Origin: Halomonas chromatireducens
Lineage (GTDB): Bacteria > Pseudomonadota > Gammaproteobacteria > Pseudomonadales > Halomonadaceae
Length of the DNA: 58,935 nucleotides
Assembly: GCF_001545155.1 (NCBI RefSeq)
Contig: NZ_CP014226.1
Span: 3,779,482 to 3,838,416, forward strand
Direction of reading: 5' to 3'
Part shown: positions 34,292 through 43,617 of the stretch, piece after piece
Position numbering within the stretch: the first letter of the stretch is position 1
Layout of the letters: the number at the start of each line of letters is the position of its first letter
Made by a program: the position numbers and the translations under genes
Notes under the pieces: generated by a model
What the model was told of the DNA's origin: nothing
The model's database searches: none
What the model saw: the letters and a program-made list of their open reading frames with translations, nothing else

Positions 34292-35080
34292 ATGAAAAGG
34301 ACAGCAATCGCTATCGCAGTAGGCGCACTGAGTGCCGGGCTTACCCACGGCGTCCTCGCCCAAGACCAAGACGAGGATACACAGCTGAGCCAACAGCAGC
34401 AGACGACTGAAGAGAACGCCCAGGATCGGGATGCACTCGATACCGATACTCAGGGCACAAACGATGAGACAGATATCCGGGTCGAGCAGGAGCCGGCCGA
34501 GATCGAGGTCGAGCAGGAGCCACCCGAGGTGACCGTCGAGCAGCAGGCCCCTGAAGTGACCATTGAGCAGCCCGATCCCAACGTCGAAATCGATCAGGCC
34601 GAACCGGAGGTCACCATCGAGCAACAGGGTGAAGCCGAGGTGCGTGTCGAAGGCGCAGACGAGGCTTCAGCCGAGATCCGCGACGACGAGCAGCGCGATG
34701 AAGATCGCGACCAGCGCGATGACGAAGAAATGTACGACGACCAGAACGGTCAGGATCGTGACGCTCAGGGCCAGGGCATCCAGGTCAGCGAGCTGGAAAA
34801 CCGCGACCTCATCAATCAGGACGGTGAGGAGCTCGGCGACATTGAACGTGTGGTGCGCAACATCCAGAGCGGCGAAATCTACGTGATCGTTACGGAAGGC
34901 GGCTTCCTCGGCTTCGGCGAAGACGAGATGGCCTATCCGATCGAGAATCTCGAAATTCGCTCCGAAGGCGAAGTCGTTCTTCAGTCACAGAGCGGCGAAC
35001 GTTCAGCCGACGAGTTCGACGATGACAACTTCGAGGAGCTGGATGGAGATGAAGAGATCAATATCAATCACATGAACTGA
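34292..35080 (+). CDS. Acidic exported protein with nonapeptide repeats and a PRC-barrel domain
   Basis: 262 residues with a signal peptide cleaved near LAQ at 24. Residues 63-116 hold six near-perfect copies of a 9-residue unit of the form x-V/I-E/D-Q-x-x-P-x-V/I, then a very Asp/Glu/Arg-rich linker (120-160). A PRC-barrel-like domain follows (roughly 163-230, [20 protein letters not shown]). The extreme acidity fits a halophile. PRC-barrel domains bind partners on membranes or RNA-processing and photosynthetic complexes; the role here is unknown. Ribosome site GGAGGAACGAC. Confidence 0.8.
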   Translation: MKRTAIAIAVGALSAGLTHGVLAQDQDEDTQLSQQQQTTEENAQDRDALDTDTQGTNDETDIRVEQEPAEIEVEQEPPEVTVEQQAPEVTIEQPDPNVEIDQAEPEVTIEQQGEAEVRVEGADEASAEIRDDEQRDEDRDQRDDEEMYDDQNGQDRDAQGQGIQVSELENRDLINQDGEELGDIERVVRNIQSGEIYVIVTEGGFLGFGEDEMAYPIENLEIRSEGEVVLQSQSGERSADEFDDDNFEELDGDEEININHMN

Positions 35081-35471
35081 TTGGCTTGGCTCTATATGGC
35101 CCCTCTGATCCCACGGGCCTAAGCAAAGAAGGCGTGGCGTGGCCGCGCTTTCTTTCGTGTCTGTTGTCAAGAAAAGGGCAGGCTTCCAGCTTGGCCGTCA
35201 CATCGGCAACCCAGCGCCCCTGCGTTCGGGCCAGCTCCAGCTCATTCTCGGCGGGCTGTCTGGAACCATCTGCCCCGGCCAGCGTCTCGGCACCGTATGG
35301 CGAACCACCCTGCACTATTCCTCAGGCCAGCAAGCCAGGCCTCTGTCAACTGATTGCAATTGGATGTGGCTAAGGGCCGGGCCTAAACCAGCCAAACGAC
35401 ATCGCCTGTAAGGCGATGGGCCATTTCCCGACAGAAACCTCGTGAACGATTTATTGCGAGAGGAGAATATA
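35081..35471. other. Intergenic region with a possible terminator, otherwise unassigned
   Basis: 390 bp after the PRC-barrel gene. A stem at 35125-35155 (AAAGAAGGCG against CGCGCTTTCTTT, one bulge) could terminate that gene. I see no gene, tRNA or repeat in the rest; open frames here lack ribosome sites and family features. Confidence 0.4.
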
Positions 35472-35588
35472 GTGTCCCGACAAGCCGAGATGAGCCACGC
35501 GGCTTCCCCAGTAAAGGCATTTGCCAACCCCGCCGGCCAGGGCCGCACCGGGACCATGAGGCTTGAGCACCTGGACGGGCGATTGTAA
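35472..35588 (+). CDS. Possible 38-residue small protein
   Basis: A GTG at 35472 with AGAGGAGAATATA before it (AGGAG, 7-base spacing) opens a 38-residue frame ending at 35588, just before the hemerythrin gene. The peptide starts VSRQAEMSHAASPVKAF and has no recognisable family. The ribosome site is the only real support. Confidence 0.3.
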   Translation: MSRQAEMSHAASPVKAFANPAGQGRTGTMRLEHLDGRL

Positions 35589-35626
35589 GGTGACGGTGAT
35601 CGCACCTCCATGACAGGAGCAAATCC

Positions 35627-36067
35627 ATGACAATCTTCGAGGCACTTCGACAAGACCACGATATTCAACGCGATCTGCTCGCCCGTCTGATGGAGACACA
35701 GGGCGACAGCGAGGAACGGCATGCGCTGTACCGCCAGGTACGCGACGAATTGAAGCATCATGCCGCCGCCGAGGAGCGAGCCCTCTACATCCCCATGATG
35801 GCAATCGACCTGACCCAGGAAAAAGCGCGGCACAGCGTGGCGGAACACCACGACATCGACGAGATGATCGAAACGCTGGATGCCACCGACTACGCCTCCC
35901 CAGGCTGGCTGGCCAACGCCAAGAAGCTGAGCCACCTGGTGCTGCATCACCTCGATGAAGAAGAACAGGAAGTCTTCCAGCTAGCCGGGCGCGGCCTGGC
36001 CAGCGACCAGAAGACAGCGCTGGCCGATGACTATCGAGAGGAAATGGCCAGGCAGCGTGGTGCATGA
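35627..36067 (+). CDS. Hemerythrin (HHE) domain protein
   Basis: 146 residues. A four-helix hemerythrin-like bundle with iron-ligand-type residues: H11 (LRQDHDIQ), H-H-A-A-A-E-E in helix 2, H-H-D-I-D in helix 3 and H-H-L-D-E-E-E-Q-E in helix 4. Such proteins bind a di-iron centre and are linked to oxygen or nitrosative stress. Good ribosome site ACAGGAGC. Stands alone, convergent with a methyltransferase gene. Confidence 0.88.
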   Translation: MTIFEALRQDHDIQRDLLARLMETQGDSEERHALYRQVRDELKHHAAAEERALYIPMMAIDLTQEKARHSVAEHHDIDEMIETLDATDYASPGWLANAKKLSHLVLHHLDEEEQEVFQLAGRGLASDQKTALADDYREEMARQRGA

Positions 36068-36268
36068 CGATCATGCGGCCCGACCGACGGCGCCTCGGCA
36101 ACCCCTCGTCCTACCAGTGGCGCATGAGAACACCCCGAAGGCTGGATTGGATGTCCAGATGTCGGGCTGCTGCTGAAAACGGAATATGTCAGCAAAGGCT
36201 GATAACTACAGCGCAGAAAGCGTCTGCGTGGAGGAAAGCGAACGTTTTGTCCTCTCCGTTCGAATTCG

Positions 36269-37165
36269 TCAATTCATGACACGCCAGACCCCTTCGAGAA
36301 TGCGCACCTTGCCGGCGGCGAGGTTGTCGCGCAGGTTGCGCCCCATGGTGGGAAACTCCTCCCCGAAAATCATCTCCGGGCCCGGCAGTCTGCGGCCCCT
36401 CTCGAGCGCCTCTTCAGTGCGGCTTTCGCGTTGGCTATGTACCTGCCGCCAGGCCAGCGCCGAATCGGTAACATCATCCACCCTAAGCGACTCAAAGCCG
36501 GATAGTGCCATAGCGCGCTCGAGTTGCTCACGGCTACGCAGGTGACTGGTGGCAGGCGTACGCGCCCAGGGAACGGGTAGAATCAGCGGCTCGGGATTGT
36601 CACCGGCCACGACCTCGTGCAGCAGCACGCATCCGCCCGGCACCAGCAAACGCCGCCACTCAGCCAGTACCCGCGGCACATGGGGCATGTTCATCAGCGC
36701 ATGCTGGCACCACACCCAATCAACGCTTTCCGCTGCCAGCGACACGCTGGCAGCGTCGGCGCACATGAAACGGGTACGATCATCCAGGCCGGTGGCCTTG
36801 CTGAGCCAATCGGCCACTTTGACGAAGGCCGCCGTAATGTCGACACCCACCACCTTACAGCCGTACTCGGCTGCCAGCAGTCGGCTGGCGCCACCGGTGC
36901 CGCAACCAACGTCGAGAACCCGTTCGCCACCCCGAAGTCCACCCAGGGCCGCCAGGGCGCGGCTGGCGCTTCTCCCGCCAAGGTGGAGCTGGTCGATGCC
37001 GGCGCTGTCGTCCAGACTCAACTTGTCCGGGTCGCAGCCAGCCTCTACAAAGGCTTGCCGCAAGCGGTGCAATAAGGCATTGCTGTCCGGTTCGGTTTCG
37101 GCATCGTAGTGGGCGTTGAGCTGACGGACGTAGTCGCGGGAATCGTGACAGTATTCATCTGGCAT
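36269..37165 (-). CDS. Class I SAM-dependent methyltransferase
   Basis: 298 residues. Motif I VLDVGCGTGGASR and post-I VVGVDIT, then DAASVSLAAESVDWVWCQHALMNM and the post-III strand LLVPGGCVLLHEVV. The N-terminal part (DQLHLGGRSASRALAALGG) resembles sarcosine/dimethylglycine and UbiE-like methyltransferases. Because halophiles make glycine betaine by methylation this is an attractive idea, but no glycine-sarcosine methyltransferase lies nearby, so the substrate stays open. Confidence 0.82.
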   Translation of the reverse strand: MPDEYCHDSRDYVRQLNAHYDAETEPDSNALLHRLRQAFVEAGCDPDKLSLDDSAGIDQLHLGGRSASRALAALGGLRGGERVLDVGCGTGGASRLLAAEYGCKVVGVDITAAFVKVADWLSKATGLDDRTRFMCADAASVSLAAESVDWVWCQHALMNMPHVPRVLAEWRRLLVPGGCVLLHEVVAGDNPEPLILPVPWARTPATSHLRSREQLERAMALSGFESLRVDDVTDSALAWRQVHSQRESRTEEALERGRRLPGPEMIFGEEFPTMGRNLRDNLAAGKVRILEGVWRVMN

Positions 37166-37272
37166 GGCGGGCTCCTCGCCGTCAGGATGGAAAAGGTGCC
37201 AGCTTAGGCCCGGTCCGCTCGCATCCCCATTGCACCAAAGTCTGCATCAATGCCAATCAGCGAGGAAATATC

Positions 37273-37821
37273 ATGCCCCTGTGGCTGAACCGTATCGCAC
37301 CCCTGATACTCGCCGCTACCCTGCTTGGCGGGTGTGTCGGCACGCCCAAGGGCACACAGCCGGTTACCGGCTTCGAACTCGATCGTTACCTGGGCAAGTG
37401 GTACGAAATTGCCCGGCTCGACCACTCCTTCGAGCGCGGGCTGGACTGCGTCACCGCCGACTACTCCCTGCGCGATGACGGCGGTGTGCGAGTCATCAAC
37501 CGCGGCGTGAACCTGGAAACCGGCGAGGAGGATGAGGCGGAGGGACGCGCCTACTTCGTCAGGGACGAGAGCGTAGCCCATCTCAAGGTGAGCTTCTTCG
37601 GGCCCTTCTATGGTGGCTACAACGTGCTGGTACTTGACGATGAATATCGCTGGGCGCTGGTCTCGGGCCCTACCCGCGAATACCTGTGGATTCTCGCCCG
37701 CCAGCCCGAACTCGACCCCGCCGTCTACCGCGAGCTGGTGAAGGATGCCGAACGCATGGCCTTCCCCGTGACTGAGCTGATCGAGGTTACACAGGGCGAT
37801 GCCTGCAACGACCGGCGCTGA
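37273..37821 (+). CDS. blc: Outer-membrane lipoprotein, bacterial lipocalin (Blc)
   Basis: 182 residues with lipobox LLGGC near residue 21, so a lipid-anchored mature protein. The lipocalin signatures FELDRYLGKWYEIARLDHSFERGLDCVTADYSLRDDGG, FGPFYGGYNVLVLD and the closing REYLWILARQPELD are all present. Blc binds fatty acids or lysophospholipids and helps envelope maintenance in E. coli. Confidence 0.9.
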   Translation: MPLWLNRIAPLILAATLLGGCVGTPKGTQPVTGFELDRYLGKWYEIARLDHSFERGLDCVTADYSLRDDGGVRVINRGVNLETGEEDEAEGRAYFVRDESVAHLKVSFFGPFYGGYNVLVLDDEYRWALVSGPTREYLWILARQPELDPAVYRELVKDAERMAFPVTELIEVTQGDACNDRR

Positions 37822-37934
37822 GCGCCAGTTTCAATATCGCACCCGGGCTTTCACCAGCCCGACGCTGGGGCTTGTGGGGAACGTTCATCAACGGGAAGGT
37901 AGCTCAGAATTCACGACACGAGCAGGGCGGTACC

Positions 37935-38921
37935 ATGCTGGCGGATTGGATCGAGCTGAGTCTGGGGGGGACCATACCCACCGAGCGGGAGGGGCGCACG
38001 ACAGGTGGGCGTTTCCTGCTTCATGCTCCGGGTATACTCGAGCTGATTCCCGACACGGCAGGCAAAGATGCCCAGGCCTGCGTTCTCTCCGCGGGCATTC
38101 ACGGCAACGAGACGGCACCCATCGAGCTGCTCGGCAACTGCCTGGCCCGGATAGAGGCAGGACTCCTCGCGGTGGGCTCACCGGTGCTGGTGATTCTGGG
38201 CAACCTGGCATCGATTCGTAGCGGCAAGCGCTATGTCACCACCAACCTCAACCGGCTGTTTCGTCGAGAGTTGGACGAAGAGGGCATGGAACCCGAGCGA
38301 GCACGAGAGCTGATGAGCGCCGTCGATGGTTTCTTCGCGCGCCATGCACAGCTGCCCCGACTGCACTACGACTTGCATACGGCGATTCGTGACAGCCGTT
38401 ATCCACGTTTCGTGGTCGAGCCTTTCGGCGAGACGCCCACCCTCCCCGAGCAATGGGCATGGCTGGCCGCGGCGGATATCCAGGCGGTACTGCACCAGCA
38501 CCGCCACAGTTGGACCTTCTCCCACTACTCGAAGCATTATCACCAGGCCCAGGCCTTCACCCTGGAGCTGGGGCGCGCCCTGCCCTTCGGTCACAATGAC
38601 CTGGCGGCCCTCGCCCCGATGGGCCGGCTGCTGGAAGAGCTGGTTGCCGGACGAAAGCCAGCCCAGGCACCGGCGGTACAGATGGCTTTCTTCCGCGTCG
38701 CCCATGAGCTGATGCGGGAATCCGAGTCGTTCCGGCTCTGCTTTGCCGACGATACGCCCAATTTCACCGAGTTCCCCCCCGGCACACGGCTGGCCGAAGA
38801 CGACAAGGCAGGGCCCTTCATCGTCGGAGAGGCCCCTGTGAGCGTGGTGTTCCCCAACGCCAATGTCGAGCTTGGGGCTCGGGCAGCGCTGCTCGCGACC
38901 CGGACCGAGCAGCCTGTCTGA
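37935..38921 (+). CDS. astE: Succinylglutamate desuccinylase/AotO-type zinc hydrolase
   Basis: Zinc hydrolase that releases succinate from N-succinylglutamate, the last step of the AST arginine pathway. 328 residues from the ATG at 37935, close to AstE. Zinc ligands H56 and E59 in SAGIHGNETAP, a third histidine in HYDLHTAIRDSRYPRF, and the catalytic glutamate region FTLELGRALPFG. It precedes an arginine/histidine-type ABC operon; in Pseudomonas a related gene (aotO) sits inside the aot arginine transport operon, which supports a link to arginine. Confidence 0.88.
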   Translation: MLADWIELSLGGTIPTEREGRTTGGRFLLHAPGILELIPDTAGKDAQACVLSAGIHGNETAPIELLGNCLARIEAGLLAVGSPVLVILGNLASIRSGKRYVTTNLNRLFRRELDEEGMEPERARELMSAVDGFFARHAQLPRLHYDLHTAIRDSRYPRFVVEPFGETPTLPEQWAWLAAADIQAVLHQHRHSWTFSHYSKHYHQAQAFTLELGRALPFGHNDLAALAPMGRLLEELVAGRKPAQAPAVQMAFFRVAHELMRESESFRLCFADDTPNFTEFPPGTRLAEDDKAGPFIVGEAPVSVVFPNANVELGARAALLATRTEQPV

Positions 38922-39021
38922 CCGAGCGTTGCAATCCAGGGCATCGGAGCCAAATTCGCCTATTCGCAACATTATCAACAGTAAAAAAATCCGACATACA
39001 ACAATAATCTGGAGCAATCTG

Positions 39022-39105
39022 ATGACACACCACACCGACCCACACAACCAAGGTCGAATGGCACCCACCCCCGACCAGCCTGGTCAAAGCATCCTGGCCT
39101 GTTAG
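39022..39105 (+). CDS. Possible 27-residue leader peptide
   Basis: ATG at 39022 with GGAG 7 bp upstream opens a frame starting [13 protein letters not shown] (three histidines in the first eight residues, one arginine) that stops at 39105, just before a CCCCTTTTT run at 39113. Position and His content recall amino-acid attenuator leaders, but no clear competing stem-loops were found by eye. Confidence 0.3.
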   Translation: MTHHTDPHNQGRMAPTPDQPGQSILAC

Positions 39106-39182
39106 AATCGCCCCTTTTTCATACCGGCATGCTTAAACCGGCCAGTCGCCCCTGGCGACTCGTCCCGACCTGGAGCCCACCC

Positions 39183-39953
39183 ATGGCCGATACCCCGATT
39201 CCTCTCGAAGTGCGCAACATCAAGAAGCGCTTCGGCGATACCGAAGTACTCAAGGGCCTTTCGCTGCAGGCCAGAAAAGGTGATGTCATTACCCTGATCG
39301 GGGCCTCAGGTTCCGGCAAGAGTACCTTTCTGCGCTGCATGAACCTGCTCGAACAACCCGACGACGGCGACTTGATCGTCCACGGCGAAGCGATACAGTT
39401 CAAGCAAACCCGCCAGGGGCGTGAGCCGGCCGACTGGAAGCAGGTGGTGCGGATGCGCGCCAAGCTGTCGATGGTCTTCCAGAGTTTCAACCTCTGGGCG
39501 CACATGACGCTGCTCGAAAACGTCATCGAGGCGCCGATTCATGTACTCGGCAAGCCGAAGAAGGAAGCCATCGAGCAAGGCCGTGCCCTGCTTGAACGGG
39601 TTGGCCTGACCGCAAGGGCGGATGCCTACCCGGCACAGATGTCCGGTGGCCAGCAGCAGCGCGGCGCCATTGCCCGGGCACTGGCCATGGACCCGGAGGT
39701 GATGCTGTTCGATGAGCCCACGTCGGCGCTGGACCCGGAGCTGGTCGGCGATGTGCTCAAGGTCATGCATGGCCTGGCCGATGAGGGGCGCACCATGGTG
39801 GTGGTCACCCATGAAATGGGCTTCGCCCGCGACGTCTCCAGTCAGGTGATCTACCTGCACCAGGGCCTGGTGGAAGAGGCAGGCCCCCCCCAGGAAGTGC
39901 TGGTCAACCCCACCTCGCCGCGGCTCAAGCAGTTCCTGGCGCCGAAGTACTGA
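39183..39953 (+). CDS. Polar amino-acid ABC transporter ATPase (HisP/AotP/ArtP-like)
   Basis: 256 residues from the ATG at 39183. Walker [11 protein letters not shown]-loop [11 protein letters not shown], signature [15 protein letters not shown], Walker [13 protein letters not shown] and H-loop VTHEMGF are all intact. AstE upstream and the downstream permeases and binding proteins make an arginine/ornithine or histidine/lysine importer likely. Operon: ATPase, two permeases, binding protein. Confidence 0.92.
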   Translation: MADTPIPLEVRNIKKRFGDTEVLKGLSLQARKGDVITLIGASGSGKSTFLRCMNLLEQPDDGDLIVHGEAIQFKQTRQGREPADWKQVVRMRAKLSMVFQSFNLWAHMTLLENVIEAPIHVLGKPKKEAIEQGRALLERVGLTARADAYPAQMSGGQQQRGAIARALAMDPEVMLFDEPTSALDPELVGDVLKVMHGLADEGRTMVVVTHEMGFARDVSSQVIYLHQGLVEEAGPPQEVLVNPTSPRLKQFLAPKY

Positions 39954-39964
39954 GGAATTCCACC

Positions 39965-40666
39965 ATGCTCGACCTACACGGCTATGGGCCCCGGCTACTG
40001 GAAGGCGCCGGCGTCACCATCCAGCTAGCGCTGCTGTCACTGATACTGTCCATTGTACTGGGGCTGATCACCGCCAGTGCCAAGATGTCGCGCAGCTGGC
40101 TGCTGCACAAGGTAGCCACGCTCTACACCACGGTGATTCGCGGCGTACCCGACCTGGTGCTGATGATGCTGCTGTTCTTCGGTGGCCAGATGGCATTGAA
40201 CGTATTGACCGATATGATCTACGACCGCTTCGGCGTGGACTGGTATGTCAACCTCAATGCCTTTGCCGCCGGCGTACTCACCATCGGCTTCATCTTCGGC
40301 GCCTACATGGGCGAAACCTTCCGCGGCGCCTTCATGGCGGTGGATCACGGTCAGATCGAGGCCGGCAAGGCCTACGGCATGAGCCCCTGGCTGGTGTTCC
40401 GGCGAATTCGCTTTCCGCTGATGATGCGCCATGCCCTGCCCGGCCTCTCCAACAACTGGATGGTGCTGCTCAAGACCACCGCTCTGGTGTCGGTGATCGG
40501 CCTGACGGATATGGTGCGCGTCGCCGCCGAAGCCTCCCGCGCCACCCATGAGCCGTTCACCTTCCTGCTGCCGGTTGCAGCCGTCTACCTGTTGATCGCC
40601 AGCCTCTCGGAGTGGCTGTTCGTCCGGCTGCAGAAACGCTACAACGTTGGCTTCGGGGAGCACTGA
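39965..40666 (+). CDS. Polar amino-acid ABC permease (HisQ/AotQ-like)
   Basis: 233 residues, five helices, with the loop AYGMSPWLVFRRIRFPLMMRHALPGL that contacts the ATPase. The first helix segment GAGVTIQLALLSLILSIVLGLI is typical of HisQ/ArtQ. 11 bp after the ATPase gene and 1 bp before the second permease. Confidence 0.92.
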   Translation: MLDLHGYGPRLLEGAGVTIQLALLSLILSIVLGLITASAKMSRSWLLHKVATLYTTVIRGVPDLVLMMLLFFGGQMALNVLTDMIYDRFGVDWYVNLNAFAAGVLTIGFIFGAYMGETFRGAFMAVDHGQIEAGKAYGMSPWLVFRRIRFPLMMRHALPGLSNNWMVLLKTTALVSVIGLTDMVRVAAEASRATHEPFTFLLPVAAVYLLIASLSEWLFVRLQKRYNVGFGEH

Positions 40667-40667
40667 T

Positions 40668-41387
40668 ATGGAATGGTTCAATGCGCTACTCGCCGACAAT
40701 CGCATCTTCACGCCCAACACCATCGCCTTCTACTGGGAAGGCCTGGTAACCACCACTCAGTTGGTGTTCCTGTCGCTGCTGGTGGGGCTGGTGCTCGCTG
40801 TGCCGCTGGCCATCGGGCGTAGCTCCCGGCACCGCTGGATCAGCCTGCCGATCTACGTCTATACCTACGTCTTTCGCGGCACGCCGCTGCTGATCCAGCT
40901 TTATATCATCTACTACGGCGTCGTCTTCTTCGATGGCATCCAGGAAACCTTCCTCTGGCCGATGCTGAGGGAAGCGTTCTACCCGGCCCTGATCGCCTTC
41001 ACGCTGAATACCGCGGCCTATACCACCGAGATCTTCCGCGGAGCCATCAAGGCCACCTCGCGCGGCGAGATCGAAGCGGCCAGGGCCTACGGCATGTCGC
41101 CGGGCTTGACGATGCGACGTATCATCCTGCCCAGCGCCTTTCGCCGGGCACTGCCGGCCTACGGCAACGAGGTGATCTTCATGCTCCATGCCAGCGCCAT
41201 TGCCAGCGTGGTCACGCTGATGGACCTCACCGGCGCAGCCCGCTTCGTCTATGCACGCTTCTATGCGCCATTCGAGGCATTCCTGTTTGCTGCTGCAATC
41301 TATCTCTGCCTGACGTTCGCCATCCTGTTCTTCTTCCGTTGGCTGGAAAAGCGTCTGCTCGCCCACCTCCGGCCGCAGAGCGGCTGA
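40668..41387 (+). CDS. Polar amino-acid ABC permease (HisM/AotM-like)
   Basis: 239 residues from the ATG at 40668 (GGGGAG upstream); the slightly longer frame overlapping the previous gene is not used. Five helices, VFRGTPLLIQLYIIYYG and the EAA loop AARAYGMSPGLTMRRIILPSAFRRALP. Forms the membrane pair with the preceding permease. Confidence 0.92.
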   Translation: MEWFNALLADNRIFTPNTIAFYWEGLVTTTQLVFLSLLVGLVLAVPLAIGRSSRHRWISLPIYVYTYVFRGTPLLIQLYIIYYGVVFFDGIQETFLWPMLREAFYPALIAFTLNTAAYTTEIFRGAIKATSRGEIEAARAYGMSPGLTMRRIILPSAFRRALPAYGNEVIFMLHASAIASVVTLMDLTGAARFVYARFYAPFEAFLFAAAIYLCLTFAILFFFRWLEKRLLAHLRPQSG

Positions 41388-41472
41388 AGTGGCAGCGTCA
41401 AACAGACGTTGGAAAATTCACGCCAAGAGGGTTTCGGCCCGGGCGTGGCTGCGCTAAATTCAGGCGCGACGT

Positions 41473-41487
41473 CACCGTAAAACGGTG
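41473..41487. promoter_or_regulatory. Small hairpin before the first binding-protein gene
   Basis: CACCGT-AAA-ACGGTG, a perfect 6-bp inverted repeat 26 bp upstream of the binding-protein start, in the gap after the second permease gene. Could be an operator or mRNA-stabilising stem. Confidence 0.3.
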
Positions 41488-41513
41488 TACGAAATGACAA
41501 CAAGGAAGCCATT

Positions 41514-42281
41514 ATGAAAAAACTGCTGACCGTCTCCCTCCTGGGCCTGGCCATTGCCGCCGGCACTGCCCAGGCACGTGACTACGACCATGTGCGCTTC
41601 GGCGTCGACATTCCCTACGAGCCGATGGAGTACCGTGATGCCGATGGCGAGCTGACCGGCTTCGACATCGACCTGGGCAACGCCCTGTGCGCCGAGATCG
41701 GTGTAACCTGCGAGTGGATCGAGCAGGAGTGGGACGGCATCATTCCCGGCCTGCTGGCGCGCAACTACGACGCCATCATGTCCTCCATGACCATCAATGA
41801 CGAGCGCCGCCAGACCGTGCTCTTCTCCGATCCCTACATCACCATCCCCGGTGCCTGGTTCGCCCCCGCCGGCAGCGAGATCGAAGAGATCAATGAAGAG
41901 GCGCTGGCCGACAAGAGCATCGGCGTGCAGCGTGGTACCACCTTCGACAGCTACGTCACCGACAACTACGGCAGCGTAGCCAACGTTAGCCGCTACTCCA
42001 CCGCCGACGACATGGTGCTGGATCTGCAGTCCCAGCGCCTGGACCTCGTCTTCCTGGAGTTCATCGTCGGCCAGGTCACGCTGCTCGAGAACCACGAGGG
42101 CGAATATCAGGTGGTCGGTGAAATGGTCACCGAGCCCGAGGAGTACTTCGGCGAAGGCTTCGGCATCGCCTTCCGTCCGCGCGACGAAGCGCTTGCGGAG
42201 CGCTTCAACGAAGCACTGGCCACCCTGAAGGAAGACGGTACCTACGACGAGATTTTCGAGCGCTACTTCGGCGAAGAGTAA
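41514..42281 (+). CDS. Polar amino-acid binding protein 1 (ArtJ/HisJ/AotJ-like)
   Basis: 255 residues with a signal peptide ending AQA-R near 20-21. Type 2 periplasmic fold: VDIPYEPMEYRDADGELTGFDIDLGNALC is the ligand-binding start, the middle carries IIPGLLARNYDAIMSSMTI, and GVQRGTTFDSYV is near the hinge. First of three tandem paralogues. Arginine/lysine/ornithine binding is likely but unproven. Confidence 0.9.
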   Translation: MKKLLTVSLLGLAIAAGTAQARDYDHVRFGVDIPYEPMEYRDADGELTGFDIDLGNALCAEIGVTCEWIEQEWDGIIPGLLARNYDAIMSSMTINDERRQTVLFSDPYITIPGAWFAPAGSEIEEINEEALADKSIGVQRGTTFDSYVTDNYGSVANVSRYSTADDMVLDLQSQRLDLVFLEFIVGQVTLLENHEGEYQVVGEMVTEPEEYFGEGFGIAFRPRDEALAERFNEALATLKEDGTYDEIFERYFGEE

Positions 42282-42289
42282 GCCTGTTC

Positions 42290-42316
42290 GACGCTCCCGG
42301 CTCATCCGGGAGCGTC
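42290..42316 (+). terminator. Hairpin after binding protein 1
   Basis: Perfect 11-bp stem (42290-42300 with 42306-42316), 5-base loop, 8 bp after the stop codon; no T run, so it may act as attenuator. Confidence 0.6.
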
Positions 42317-42431
42317 ATCCCGTCCCTGCCTCCTGCACCGTCCCTGCCTCTCCGTTCTGGCGGGGCCTGGCCACTGCGTACCCCCAATCCCGGCATTCAG
42401 CGACGGGAAGACAACAACAAGGAACATCATC

Positions 42432-43199
42432 ATGAAACGCTATCTTGGTATCACCCTGCTCGGCGCTGCCCTGGTGGCTGGCCCCGCCCAGGCCCGCGAC
42501 AGCTACGATCACGTCCGCTTCGGCGTCGATGTACCCTACGAGCCGATGGAGTATCGTACGCCGGAAGGCGAACTGACCGGCTTCGATATCGACCTGGGTA
42601 ATGCCCTGTGCGATGAGATGGGCATTACCTGCGAATGGGTCGAACAGCAGTGGGACGGCATTATCCCAGGCCTGATGGCACGCAACTACGACGCCATCAT
42701 GTCATCCATGACCATCAACGAGGAGCGACGCGCCCAGGTACTGTTCTCCGATGCCTACTTCATGCCGCCCTCGGCCTGGTTTGGCCCGGCGGATAGTGAT
42801 ATCGACTTGCCTTCCGAGGAGACCCTGGAAGGCAAGACGCTGGGCGTGCAGCGTGGCACCCTGCAGGACAGCTATGCCACCGACTTCTACGGCGACGTTG
42901 CCACCATCCGACGCTACCCCACCGCCGACGACATGCTGCTGGACATGGAGTCGGGCCGTCTCGACCTGGTGTTCGTCAACTACCCGGTCGGCAAGACCAC
43001 GCTGCTTGACAGCGAGCGTGGCGACTACCGGGTGGTAGGCGAGATGATTCGCGAACCGTACAAGTACTTCGGCGACGGTATCGCCATTGCCTTCCGTCCA
43101 CGCGATGAGGCCCTCGCCGAACGCTTCAATGAAGCGCTGGCCACGCTGAAGGAAAACGGCACCTACGACGAGATCCATGACCGGTACTTCACCGATTGA
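42432..43199 (+). CDS. Polar amino-acid binding protein 2 (paralogue)
   Basis: 255 residues, same length and architecture as binding protein 1 and highly similar through the first half (VDVPYEPMEYRTPEGELTGFDIDLGNALC) with divergence in the second lobe. Signal peptide ends AQA-R. Has its own spacer with hairpin upstream and terminator downstream, so it may be expressed separately. A tandem duplicate likely to widen ligand range. Confidence 0.9.
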   Translation: MKRYLGITLLGAALVAGPAQARDSYDHVRFGVDVPYEPMEYRTPEGELTGFDIDLGNALCDEMGITCEWVEQQWDGIIPGLMARNYDAIMSSMTINEERRAQVLFSDAYFMPPSAWFGPADSDIDLPSEETLEGKTLGVQRGTLQDSYATDFYGDVATIRRYPTADDMLLDMESGRLDLVFVNYPVGKTTLLDSERGDYRVVGEMIREPYKYFGDGIAIAFRPRDEALAERFNEALATLKENGTYDEIHDRYFTD

Positions 43200-43210
43200 A
43201 CTCGTCACAA

Positions 43211-43236
43211 GGCCACGCCATTACGGTGGCGTGGCC
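43211..43236 (+). terminator. Terminator after binding protein 2
   Basis: Perfect 10-bp stem (43211-43220 with 43227-43236), 6-base loop, 11 bp after the stop codon. Confidence 0.65.
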
Positions 43237-43304
43237 GCTTGACAGGCCTGGCGTGTTCGCGCATGTTTGGCAGGTCGCCTTGAAAAGAGCGAGAGGTTCT
43301 TCCC

Positions 43305-43364
43305 ATGATCATCAATGGTGGTTTCGTTGAGAGTTTCTATCTCAGCGAATGGTTCGACGAATAG
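43305..43364 (+). CDS. Possible 19-residue peptide
   Basis: ATG at 43305 with GAGAGG 8 bp before it, encoding MIINGGFVESFYLSEWFDE then a stop. No family recognised; could be chance. Confidence 0.2.
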   Translation: MIINGGFVESFYLSEWFDE

Positions 43365-43617
43365 CCCCCTTCCGGCCATCCCCTGGCCCGGCACGCCAGT
43401 GCCTCGTACTCTGCCGTACTCCGCGTGATCCAAGCCATGGCCCCGGCTAACGCCTGCCCATGACTGCGCTCCGTCGATAACGGCTCCGGCTTCACGGCCT
43501 ATTCCCAGCAGCTCATCAACTGCCTACCAACAAGCACAAGCTGCCAGTGCGCAGCATTCATGGCCGATGGCATGCGCTAATGGCATGTACATTTGGCATG
43601 CACTAACGGAGATTCCC
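43365..43617. other. Intergenic region, unassigned
   Basis: No gene recognised. Near the right end three near-repeats beginning TGGCATG (43568, 43581, 43594) precede the third binding-protein gene. The middle part has no ribosome site or family match that I can support. Confidence 0.35.

Noticed and set aside
36064..36279. 71-residue frame after the hemerythrin gene
   Set aside because: Overlaps the hemerythrin stop and the methyltransferase 3' end, with no ribosome site or domain.
36258..36280. GAATTC-containing inverted sequence resembling the candidate GntR operator
   Set aside because: The spacer is 6 bases, not 5, and it lies between convergent genes where an operator is unlikely.
43567..43617. 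Longer start for the third binding protein
   Set aside because: The ATG at 43618 has a ribosome site and begins a normal signal peptide matching both paralogues.
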